This document shows positions 35,701 to 47,000 of a DNA stretch of 64,000 nt, in pieces. The DNA is taken from contig JACTVC010000017.1 in the NCBI GenBank assembly GCA_018417955.1, positions 62,001 to 126,000 of the forward strand, read 5' to 3'. The notes beneath the pieces are model-generated. The model worked only from the letters and a program-made list of their open reading frames with translations, was not told the origin of the DNA and ran no database searches. Both the position numbers and the translations under genes were made by a program. This DNA is from Laccaria trichodermophora (lineage: Eukaryota; Basidiomycota; Agaricomycetes; Agaricales; Hydnangiaceae). Position 1 is the first letter of the stretch; each line of letters opens with the position of its first letter.

Positions 35701-37483
35701 TGTTTTCCTCACATTGTTAATCTTGCTTGTAAAGCAGTTATTGCCGCTCTGGCAAGATCCGACTATGGCTCCACTACAGGAGATCACACCGACCCAATCA
35801 GCACTCTCCGTGCACTAGTTCGGGCAGTATGTATTATTTGTCAGCTCTCCAAATTGACCTAATTACAATATCATAGGTGCGGGCTTCGTCGCTCCGCCGC
35901 CAGCACTTCTCAGAAATCTGTGAAAAATATGACCTTGATCTTCAGCTTTTACGTGATGTTGATACTCGCTGGTCCTCAACTCTATACATGATTGAACGGG
36001 CATTGCATCTAGAAAAAGTATGTGATTTAATTCACTTTTGACCACTTGATCATTTCTCTTACATTTTTGTAGCCTCTGGACGACATTTGCTCATCTGGAG
36101 AGTTTCAGGACTTGGAGAAGTTTAAACTCTCATCTGAAGAATGGGATGGACTTGCAGCTGCGCGGGAAATTCTCATGGTGAGCCGCAAAACTGCTTTTAT
36201 CTGGCTTTATTCTGACACGCTGAAAGGTGCCAGAAGCGTTTCAACAAAAGCTTTCTGCAGAAAAGACTCCTACTTTATGTAATGCATTGCCGGCCTTTGA
36301 TGCGATGGTTTCTGTGTGGAATGAGCTGCAGGAAAGTATGGATGAGCCATACTTTGATATTATTCAGGCCGGGATTGATAAGCTTGATGCATATCACAAT
36401 CGGGCTGAGCTCGTCCCTGCGTACATGATCTCCATGTGTGAGTTGAGCTTCCTTATTATACCTCAGATGATCTACTAAACTCTCGCACCAATTTTGAAAG
36501 TTTTGAATCCATCGATGAAACTTAGTCATGTTGAAAGCTCTCGGCACAGTCAAGTCAAAAATCTTATCCGGCAGACAGTGCGTCATTAATTGAATGCAGT
36601 GCTACCATTAAACTAAGAGATATCTGCTACGTCTAGCTTCTTCCTTATTACCAGAGGCGCACTGCTACATCACCCCAGTCAGGTGCACCCATCACACCAA
36701 CTGACCCACCAGAACCGGCGCCAGCATTGCGTGCTACTGATTATACCCCTCTTCGATCGCGAGCCATCCGGGGCCGCTCAATTCGAGGTTCATTGGCTCA
36801 CCGGACAGCAGACGACATTTTGGGCTTGTCAAGGCGCGATGCACACAGGAACAGTTCCCTGGATGACGAAATCAATCGTTACCTCAATGACTCATCAACA
36901 GGAACAAGCAATCTCATGTATTGGCAGGTGTGTTTTCGCTTTCCCTCCTTTTTTAGGTATCGCCGTATTGAGATACATTATATACATATAGGAAAATCAA
37001 CTTCATTATCCTACTCTTTTCCTGGCAGCCTTGGACTATCTAGCAATCCAAGGGTCTGCTGTTCCATGTGAAAGAGTGTTTTCATCTGCAAAGGAGACCA
37101 TGACCCATCGTCGAAACCGAATTGGCGAGGACTTGATGGAAATGCTGCAGATGCTAAAGTTTTCTCTAAAATCTGGTCAATCCTTAGATTTCACCCAGGG
37201 AACATCTCGAGAAGATGTCCTGGAGTTCATTAAGTCCATCCAAGATGGAGAGAATGCCGTTCCGGAGGATGTTAATGCGTATATTAAGTCTTTACTGGCA
37301 ACTGTAGAGTAGATAACCCTTGCTTTCCATATTAGGCTTGAAACTGATGGTTTACCGGTTTGAACCGGCGTTACAGTGAAATCGAACCTCATTACCCAGT
37401 TTGATTTGGATTAGCCATCAATTCATTACCTAAACCGGCAAAACTAGACTGTAACCGGACCTGACCAAACCGCGGCAACACTA
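32754..37483 (+). mobile_element. hAT-superfamily DNA transposon, apparently complete (4,730 bp)
   Basis: TIRs TAGTGTTGCCGTGGTTTGG and, inverted, TAGTGTTGCCGCGGTTTGG differ at one base. The 8-bp target duplication GTGCACGT is perfect (32746-32753 and 37484-37491), which is diagnostic for hAT. Both subterminal regions are full of ACCGG/CCGGT words. The element contains one transposase gene and about 1.2 kb of upstream sequence without a convincing ORF. Confidence 0.93.
33926..37312 (+). CDS. hAT transposase with BED-type zinc finger and hATC dimerisation domain
   Basis: Cut-and-paste transposase. The start is ATG 33926, followed by an Arg/Gly-rich tract and a Pro/Ser-rich linker. A BED-like finger is seen as VCAFCE, then LRAHLMKFHL, split by the intron 34615-34669. 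The RNase-H-like core has SVTTDMWTDPN (first Asp region), WVTLDNASNND, CFPHIVNLACK and VDTRWSSTLYMI. The C-terminal hATC dimerisation block reads LDYLAIQGSAVPCERVFSSAKE and MLQMLKF. I followed about eleven introns; the tested junctions keep the frame (for example SV/IGWVTLDN and WQ/ENQLHYPTLF), and I saw no stop or frameshift. The model between about 36440 and 36660 is the least certain. Likely autonomous. Confidence 0.88.
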
Positions 37484-38016
37484 GTGCACGTCACCTAGTC
37501 ACCGCTACTTTTGTACAAAGGATATTGACAGTCCAAATCTGATTCCTTTCCTTATTCCTTTTACAAAAGTGATGCATTTGATTGAAAGAACAAAACTGTC
37601 AGACGGTTTGGCAAAATATTCAAAATTGAGGGAGTTATAAATATTCACAAGCCCGATTTGGCCAGCTTACGTAATATTGTCCGAAAATGGCATATCTTAT
37701 CCTCTCTACCTCAGTATGTTCTTGGTATGTTCTGGTTCCAGAAGATGCGAAACTGTATGTACAATGGATCTGAGGTCATTTCAGCCACCCTTGACTGGGA
37801 ATAATACTAAATTTTCCTTCATGAAAGTTTAATGTATAATATTTTCCCTGAGATATGCTATTATGCATCTCAAAATCGTGCAAAAACCATGTAAATGCAT
37901 CTTCCAAGTCAAAAGAAATTTGCCTGCGGCGCCCCACTGCGGTATTGCAAAAAAAAAAAAATCCTCCACCGATTTGGCCGCTGTCCAAAGTAGCGGTGGC
38001 TAGGTGACGTGCACCA

Positions 38017-38606
38017 TACATCATCAAGGAAGAGTCAATTTGTGTTGGAATTTCAAGTGGATCTCGTTCATCAAATAACATTCGCATCGTTCTGTAGTTC
38101 CTATTCCGTTTGTTATCTACGCTTCATGTTATGACGTACCTAGGTATTACCTCGCGAGGGTCCCTTTTCTACCCAAGTTTTCACGACAACTTGAGCATTT
38201 CAACAATTTGTGTACGTACGCTGCAATCTAAATTTATCGTTGGGCATAAGTAGACTGAGCCATATCGAAGCACTGGTAGAAACCGCTTACCCACCATCCT
38301 CGAGGGCAACTCGAGGGCTTGCAATTACGACGCAATAAGTAACCCTGCGACAGTGGAGGCGGAACCACGCCAAGCCTTGCTGGGCCAAGAATAATGAAGC
38401 ATTTGACTGCTTCGCATTTAGAATTCAAGAAAATTCGTCACGAGTAGCCCACCGCGAGGGTCGAGCTCGTAGCCCAAATATGACGTCGACGCATAAGAAT
38501 ATCACCGTTGATCTAGATTGTTTGTGAATCTGAAGGCTAACCAATTCTCATGTCATGACGCAAAGACACATGCCTGACGAATGAAGGCGGGATCGAGGGG
38601 GATGCA
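38017..38606. other. Intergenic, nothing recognised
   Basis: Between the MITE end and the stop of the kinase-like gene. No ORF or repeat of note. Confidence 0.4.
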
Positions 38607-41072
38607 TTAAGTTTTGGAATCACTAGATACGGTTTCGGCCTTCTCCTTCTTCTGTTTCTCGAGCCACTGCTTCGTTTTGTCCTGCTCTTGTTTCCATTTC
38701 TCCTCCCCCTTTCTAAGTTCCTTCTGGTACTTTGATCTCAACTTTTCGCGTTTCTTGCTCTCTTTCTCCCACTGTAATCTTTCCCTTTCCATCGCCTTTC
38801 TCACCTTGTCCCTCTTCTTGTCGTCTTTAACACGCTGTTGCAATTTTTTATGCTCTTCCTTCCACGCGATACGCTCACGCTCAACAGTCTCCTTCAACAA
38901 TTTGTGCGCTTTCTCCTCCTCACTGAGCCTCACTACCGCCTTCCCACTTCCTGTCGGTTCAAACATGCTGAGGAATCCAAGAACGATTACAAGGAAAATA
39001 AAAAATGCAATCATTTTGAAATTGGCGTTTGAGCTATCGGGTTCGGTGTTCCTCCTAGCAGCACGTTGAGGAGGGGAATCGTTCCTCCACATTGGAGGAA
39101 CATTTTCGTACGGAGGGGGGGCCGCCCTGATTGAACAAGGCCTTCAAGACGAGCAGATGGAAACACGAAAACTTAGGACTTACCCTTTGCCATCCGTCTG
39201 TCTCGGCCTGAATGCGTGCATAAGAATATTGGTTGAAGGTTAAGAGGAGAGATGGCTTTAAGCGCTCAGGGACATGGTCATGATCAAAGACGGGGCTGTG
39301 TACCGTTGCCAACCAAATACAGATTTCAAGTATTACGTAGTTCTGAGAAAATTGTGTGGCTCCACTGCGGAAGCCGTCCTCTTCATTCGCTCAATTCGCC
39401 TTTTCCAGTAATTTAGAATAAGGTCAGCGCACCCATTGAGCTCCTGCGCGATCCAAGAAGGTTGGAAATACCAGTTGCACACGACGAACCATAGACAATG
39501 GAAAGAGAAGGTTTGCCAGAAGAAGAGATACACGAGGAAGAAAAAAACGAACCCCAGCGGTGAGGGTGCGGCTTCACTAGATTTGGGTGGAATTTGCAGA
39601 ATAATATCAAGACGATTCCATCCATGGATTTCGTCAAAGGCCGCGACGATAGATTTTGACGGATCAAAAGTCGGAACGAGTCGACTCGTAGACGAAGTTG
39701 TTGTAGCCACTCTTCGTTTATCATTCTTCAATTTCTCAAGCAATTCAATCCAATTGAGCTTTCCAGGCTGATTCTCGTAGGCACGTCTTCTCCATACATC
39801 TTCAAAGCGTGTCTTCATTGCCGAATAATGTGGCTTCTCGCCAAAAGCGAGGGAACGAATGTCCTTCCAAAAATGTAGAAAGGCGACATCCATGTCACGA
39901 AAAATGGTTGCAGCGGGCGTGGACAATTTTGCATGCAGACTATCACTGGACGTCCACGGCAAAGAGCCATGATAAAGGTACGCCAGGAGGTACGCTACAG
40001 ATTCAAGATCACAGCGCTGAGATTGCGCTAACGAGACAATATCAAAATATGAAAGAAACGCGAACGGGGATTCAACGTACAAACTCCGATATGAGACAAG
40101 GCGCTCATAAAGAGGCGGTTGCCGGTCCCTGAACCACATGTTGTGGATAGGCGGGGCTCGTTGACATCGAAAAAGCTCGAAAAGCCAAAATCAATGATGT
40201 AGAGGGTAGACCCGTTCGATTCGTCAGGGGATGGTGCAATGCAGATATTTTGGGGCTTCACGCCGTTGTGTACGATGCCTACGGCATGAATGGAAGAATA
40301 TCTGTCAAGCTGGAAGGTCCGATATTTGAATTGAAAAGTCGCCGAGGAAGGTTGGCAGATACTCACCATCTCAATCGCAACAGCCAGAACCATCTCCTCC
40401 GTAAATTTCCGCCCTGGGAGCCATTGTCGTACTGTTCCTAGAGTGGCCCCTAGATGCTCCATAACTATGGCTGCAACAGAGCACTGGTGGCAGTATTCGC
40501 TTTTCAGGACCCCGGGTGTTCCGCGTATGCCCGCCTTTTTAAGGATGGAGTAAGCCCGAGTTTCCGTTCGGCATTCTGGATCGCTGGGCAAAGACCATGC
40601 CTTGACGATGACTGATCGGGAGGTTGGGCATCCACCGTCGTGGCCAAAGTCATGGGCAAGGTATACGCCCATATAATGGCCTATTAACCTATACATAAGC
40701 GTTGGAAGACAAACTTCGAAGAAGGTACTCGCCATTATCTGCTTGAACGGTCTCGTAAACGCGATATTGTTTTAGAAGTATACCCTGGCGAACGTCGCTG
40801 TCGACATCCCAGTCCCTATCTACTTTTCCTTGGTTTGGGTAAAAGAAAGGCGCGTCTTCGTTAGAGAAGCCGCCGTAAATCTTATCCCAAGATTTGCAAA
40901 CCAACCGCAGCGCGTAGAATGGCCTAAGTGCCTCCGAGGAGATCTTGCAAGGGTATTTCAGAGAGCAATGATGCTTTTCGTGTAGGTCCCCGAGGGATTG
41001 TTGGTAGAGGAGTCGGAACACATGTTTGAGACTCCTTTCCGTGAAGAGAGCTAGGGGAGTAGTGTCCGTCAT
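38607..41072 (-). CDS. Predicted pseudokinase fused to membrane and coiled-coil segments
   Basis: N-terminal about 95 residues from ATG 41072 resemble F-box-associated sequence (ALRLVCKSWDKI). A 70-nt intron (40783-40714) leads in frame into a CK1-like protein kinase fold: nucleotide loop region LIGHYMGVYLAHD, Lys in VIVKAW, DFG in YIIDFGFSS, and RCDLESVAYLLAYLYHGSLPW. The catalytic loop reads HNGVKPQN instead of HRDxKPxN, so the catalytic Asp is replaced by Gly. After the kinase the frame stays open through a hydrophobic stretch (FVFFFLVYLFFWQTF, then LWFVVCNWYF). Via a 68-nt intron (39432-39365) it enters NYVILEICIWLATVHSPVFDHDHVPE. An intron near 39184-39125 joins WQR to APPPYENVPPMWRND. 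A further membrane helix (MIAFFIFLVIVLGFL) and a Lys/Glu coiled coil end at 38607. Two separate genes are possible, but no ATG was found to start the second. Confidence 0.65.
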
Positions 41073-44072
41073 GGTGGAATGGGTGATGAAAATATAGAGC
41101 GGCGTTATTTATATAATAAAATTGCCACAACGTGGACGATGGGACAATGGCATTGGGAAAAGTTCGAGTCATCTAGACCACATGACCGTGCAATGAGTCA
41201 AATTCAAATTGTTGCCACTCACAAGCCACAAGGCCAAGTTAAAGTTCTCCAGTGCCACGCGTTCCGTTTCGCATACCTGAGGAAATCAAGTAAGGGTTTG
41301 AGTGTCAATTTTTACGTCAAGACTACAAACTTGATCTGCCAGTAAATCTCACCAACGGAAACGATAGATGAATGATTCTTCGAACGAAAGGGGAAAAAGA
41401 ACGAAGTCTTTCAGTATCGGTACTACCTATCGACGGTCTCCCCGAAATCCTTGCGAAAAGGGCACAAAGGATCCTTTATTGCGCCTTTATCAGCCAAGCC
41501 TTGGCGATCTGAGTGTTGTGTAAATTAAGGAGATCACTTAAATAATAAACACGTCTACAGCGACACTAAAACGGACTTGGAAGTGCCTTGCGTAGATATA
41601 CTTTTCTTGTTGAAAAAAAAAAAAAAAAAACACAGGTCAAAGTCGTCGCGCAATCGATCAATTTCAGGTTCCCAAGTTCAAGGCGGGGTAGTACTTACAT
41701 CGACCCCCTATAAACATTTCACTCAAAACACAATCAAGAAACAAAAAGAGGCATTCAGAATAATCCCAGAAAGCGATCACTTTCGAGCTTCGAAGAGAGT
41801 AATGACCATCTCGCAAATCCGAGTCGTATATCAATACTTCTCCCACCGCAATTTATTCCCTAGAGCACGAGATCTGGGACCTTGTTGATTCCAATTGGTA
41901 GTGCGCAAATTATTCGCTTGATTTGGACATCTGTGGGGGACTCAGACCCGCCCAGGTACGTTGTCTACACCGGTGTCAACAGAACGGATTTGTCAGAGCC
42001 CAAATTTATTTTTATTCTTTATCATCAGTGGTTCCATTGGACGTCCTACTGGTTGTCAGGTCTTAATGACGCCGGACTCTGTGAATTTGGCTTTACATGA
42101 CGGGAGTGAGGGGTGTTTCGTTGCGTTGATAGGATCAGCTGTAGAAGGTTGATCAAGTACCGCAGGAGTGTTGGTGTACGCGTGTACTAACCATCGAAGT
42201 GGTGTTATTGGGAGTAGGTTCACTAGAGCCCAGCGGCCTCAGTATCTGAGAGCGAAGGGTGTGTAGCGTTTGATAGGATCCAGGAATTCGGCTAAATAAC
42301 AGATGTCGCAGAAGTTGGAACCATAGTGGGTGTGATAGGATCTAGGAAGGTTGTTCAGATATATAAACTGAATGACCGCAAATTTAGAGCCGTTGGTGAA
42401 CTGATCAATGAAGTTCGTCTTTGATTCTGTTATAAAAACTCGGGCCGAAAGATTTGTGATGCGCGAACGTGTCAGGCTTGGATCCCTTACGGAATAGATT
42501 AATTGTACTTAGCCAACTCTTTAGATTTAATTGAGGGTTACCTAGTAAAAAGGTGAAATACTATGAAGCACCGACCTCTCGGAACTCTTGCCAGTCGTAA
42601 TGCGATCCACACACGTTGAGAGCTGTTAGTGCTGAGCAGCAGTCAGATATCAATTTTTAAGAACAGAGATGAGATTAGATGCGTGATTCCGGCGGGGTCG
42701 GAATCCGGGTGGGTGTAATATACACAGGTGCTGAAGTGCGTGGCAAGTGTTGAAAAGGCGGGGTGGTCTTAACATTTTGACGCCGAAGAGGCTCTGTAGT
42801 CTTAGGTTCAGATTTAGCGCTGTGCGGCGAGTGCATAACGGATCAGAGTGGTTGTAGACCTGAGGGCATGGCTTTGGGACTGGGACTCGGACCCAAGGGA
42901 TGGGAGCGTTTTTACGGAAGGGGGTGGCCGCGTGTTTTGATCACGAGTTCCATGGTTGCGGTGCGGACGGGAGCCAGAGATTGGGGGTATTTTGGGAAGG
43001 GGGGAGTGCGTGAGATGGGTGGTGAATTATGGGCTTCACAGATGTGGTGCTGTTTGTATTGGGACGGAGGTTTGGGGAATGGGGGCGTTGTGGAGGGTTG
43101 ATTGGTTGTGGGAGCATTTGTTCAATTCTGAGGCACTGGCCTTTAGGGTACAGAAGGACATGTGCGTATGGTTAATAAGTTAGACTTCTGGTGGTTGCGG
43201 TAAGGGGTTACATAGAACGCGAGCGCTGAGGTTGCGTTAAGGTTTGTATTCGATTCATGCTAGGTTTCAATTGGCTGATTTTCGCATTCGGCTCCGAGAG
43301 AAGAACAACCTCGTCAGATCGTCTCAGTCTTCTTCCAGATGCCCAAAGGTGACCAGAGCACGAGAAGATGTCGCCATTCTTGGCCAAGTTGGTCCGTCAA
43401 AGATAAGATTTGAACTTTATGACTTGCAGGCGACGAAAAGCGTTGACATCACGCCGAACCTTGATGCATGAGGTTGATTAGTTATCGGAAATGCGGTTCG
43501 AGGTGTGTAAGTACTCACTGCTGGGATGTTTCGAGATAGTGCTGGAAGGATGTGGTAATCGTGGTGAGAGATTTTGTGATCAGCTGACCTGAAGTATGAA
43601 GTATGGTTGCCACGTCAGACATTTTCGGGGAATGCTTTGAGCCGGTTGGCGTTGTCTCCGTGTGCTGGTCTGAGCGTTGAGTGGATTAACGGTAGTGTCG
43701 AAGACCATCGCTAAGAATGGCGCGCTGTAATCTGATTACTGCCGATCAAGCCTGATCGAGCGCGATTTGTCGTTTTTGTGGGTCCCCCCTTACTATAAAG
43801 CATTACCGGGCCTTCTATATACTTTGGGAAGAGCAAGGGGTGTAGGTGCGCAATGGAACTGGTAGGAGTCATTATGGTGCTAGAGTTATTTGTTTGGCTT
43901 GGCTGTTCAATTTCAACATGTACTTGTCATTTTCATCTTGCTCCCTTACTACGACCAACCAATCAATACCTCGTCCTCGTCGTCCTCAGCGTCGTGCACA
44001 AGGTTCTTCTCATCGTCGCCTCTCGTATTGGTCAACAGTCCCGGGTCGCTTCCAACAACTACCTCGCCAAGG
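41073..44072. other. 3-kb spacer, no gene recognised
   Basis: Presumably the divergent promoter region of the kinase-like gene (left) and the large coiled-coil gene (right). An A-run of 18 lies near 41612. From about 42600 to 43300 the plus strand is noticeably G/T-rich. A TATA-like TATATAC lies near 43816, about 250 bp before the proposed start at 44073. No repeat or RNA gene was identified. Confidence 0.4.
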
Positions 44073-47000
44073 ATGCCGTCGTCGAGTGAAACATCATCCG
44101 GGAACCCCAACAACGCCCGTCGCTCATCTCGGGTCCCGAAGGTCGCCGTCGTCGGTGGAACGGCACATCTCCTCACTTCGCCGACGAAACAATCAAGAAC
44201 AAAAACTCATTTTACACCCGAGTCGTCCGCTTCTGATCATGATACGTCGTCCCTTTCGAGCCGCAGCGATAACAGTGGCGACAACAAAACCTCCTCTTCT
44301 CCTACCACCAACAATCCCGGCTCGTCAGAGGGGGAAGGGGGGACCTCCAAGCCGTGGAAACACCCCGCGGAGCTTGTATATGTGCGTCGTCAGGATTGGC
44401 CGCAGGACACGATGATCACGTATCTGCGCCAAAACGTCTTTTCGGTGCCACCGCGAGATAATAACAAGATTCAACAATTATTTGACGTTACTCTCCCACC
44501 TTCCGAGGGTTCAACTGAACAACGTGCGGTGTCCCTTCCAAAGAAATACCGCGTCCCCCTCTTGTTCGTCGCAAAATTTCAATGGGAGTCTCTTCGGCTC
44601 GTCTTGACGTCCGCCAACCCCCTCGCGGAGTGGGAAGAGTACAAGTTCGATATCGTACATCTTTCGAGGTTGTGTCAGCATTTTCTCCGCGATGCGCTCA
44701 AGATGAAGCAGGAGACTGGGACGATGGATAAATCGTGGAGATGTCCTATGTTTGATCGTGCGCTTACGAGGTTTTATAGAAAATGGATGGTTAGCAGGGA
44801 GTGGAGCGTTAGGAAGTTTTGGCTTGAGTTTGCGGAGGAGGAGTATGAGATCGATGTTCTCAAGTATGGTATGTTTCTGTAGTTCATGGAGGGTCTTACT
44901 CTTGCTGATGATGCTCCTGTAGATTGGGTCCGTTGGGCACTCAAAGGCCACAAGGGCTTTCTCTTGACTATGGATGAAGTCCAGCATGGAATCACAGCTG
45001 AACAGTTCACCATGGGCCTCAAAAAAGTCGACGGGGCTTGGACTTGGGGTAACGAGGAGTGGGAGCGGGCGAGGGAGTTGAACGCATCAGCTGACGTCAG
45101 TCCAACCCCCACTAACGAGGGTCAATCTACCGCGCCTCCTAAACGAAGTACGAAAAAAGTAAAATCGAAAAAAAGGTCGACATCGCATATGCCTATAGAC
45201 GTGAAGATTGAGCTGTTGGAGGAACAAGGCGGGTTGGGTGTTAACGGTACTGCTGATGAAGACTTTGGTGCTGTCAATGGTGATGAGCGGGCGCGTGGTG
45301 CTAATGGTTCAGCACGGGAGGCGGATTCGGTTATTGATTTGTCTCGCACTACTGTTGACCCAGAATCCCCACCTGCGATTATGGAGGGTGAGGGGTCGAG
45401 AGTGGAGGAGGAGGCGAAGGAGAAGGGAAAAGAGCAGGATGGTGAGGACGACGACGGTGAAGAGGAGGACGACGGTGAAGAGGACTTCTACGACGGCGAC
45501 GACTACGATCCCATGGATTATTTTGTTATGACTCCTCGTGGCCTTGTTCCCTTACCCTATCCTTTGGAGCCTGGAGACTCGGACGATGCGATGCAAGATG
45601 TTCGTCCAACTTCAAATGGTGGTTCCAGATCTATTTCTGTCGAGGGTGGAGTAAACGGATCGACGTCTACTACTCGTACCACTCCAAGTATCACTCCAGC
45701 ATCCAGTTTCCAGAGCATACCTTCCATCGTCCCCGCCAAGCAACCCGAGTCGACCTCCCCCATATCACCTCCTACTGCGATACCACCCAGTACCAGCCTC
45801 AAACGAACCCGCGAACCTACTCCGCCCTCGGATGATAATGCTGCTGAGCATCAAGCCAAGAAACCTAGGGTCGAATCTGTCCCTGAAATCCCTGATCCCA
45901 CAGCTCCCTCGTCTTCTCCTGCGACATCTTCATCGGCTCCTTCGGCTTTGACGACTCTTATTAAGGCAGGGGGTACCGCTCCATCTTTGTTGAACTCCCC
46001 AACTGCATCTGTTTCCCCTCCAACTACTTCGTTGATTCAGCCAACTCCTACATCTGTTACGGTTACCCCGTCGATATCTACCGTTACGGCCTTGGGCACC
46101 TTTGATTCGAACACTCCCACCACAGCCACAACCACTACGACGAACCAATCCTTACGTTCTCGCGCGACTCCAAATCGGACGGGAACGATGCCGTATGGCG
46201 AAGATTCATTGGGACAGGGGACGGCGTTTGTGAGTGAGAGTGGGGCTTCGGTGTTGGGGGTGGCCATGGGAGGACCGGCTTCATCTTTGGGAGTGGGAGG
46301 AGGAGTAGGGGGTTCGTCTACGTCTTTTGGAATGGGAATGGGGAGCTCGTCTTCGTCTTCATCATCATCATTGGGGACGGGAGGATCTTCTTCTGGGAAT
46401 GGGTTTTCTCCTTCGTCTTTGCCTAGGAGCTCATCTTCTTTTTTGGGTCTTGGGCCGACTATGATGGCTGCTAATATGTTGGGGCCTGGCGTGGGTTCGT
46501 CGGTAGGCATGTCTGCTAGTGCCGGGATACCTGCCGCTGCGGCAGAAACGCCGTCGAACGCGAGTGAGAGGACCTTGGACCCGACTACTTCCACTGCGAC
46601 CGCGACTGCAGGTGCAACGTCGTCAGGCTCGGACACCCAGCCTTTCACGGCTTCGTGGCATAGAATGCTTGCGACTATGACTTCGCACAAGGCGAACGAT
46701 CAGGCACAATCTGGGAATGTCGATGGGGGTTCGACTACTGGTATGCCTGTAGGTGCGCTTGGTGTGACACCAAAGGTAAATGGATCATCATCGGTCCTGA
46801 CTGCAAAGTTGGCGGCTGCACCTACGATGCCTGCTTTTCCCGAGCCAGTTCCTTCTTCGAGTATTTATGATATCACCCCTTCTACGACAACGGCCGTTAA
46901 TCCAGCTCCCGTTGTTTCTACCCCTTCCAATCTATCTCTAACCGCTCCTACCCCTTTGGATGCCACTACCACTTCGACCACCAACCCAACATTGGTCAAC

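Larger units (their letters stand above)
32744..38016. mobile_element. MITE with TA duplication, interrupted by a hAT insertion (535 bp without it)
   Basis: Left end TGGTGCACGT (from 32744), continued after the hAT copy as CACCTAG(T)CACCGCTACTTT (37492 onward), pairs with AAAGTAGCGGTGGCTAGGTG..CACCA ending at 38016. TA dinucleotides flank both ends (32742-32743 and 38017-38018), as for Tc1/mariner-type MITEs. TIR length is about 33 bp with one mismatch. The inside is non-coding and contains an A-run near 37950. The hAT target duplication GTGCACGT lies within the left TIR. Confidence 0.8.
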
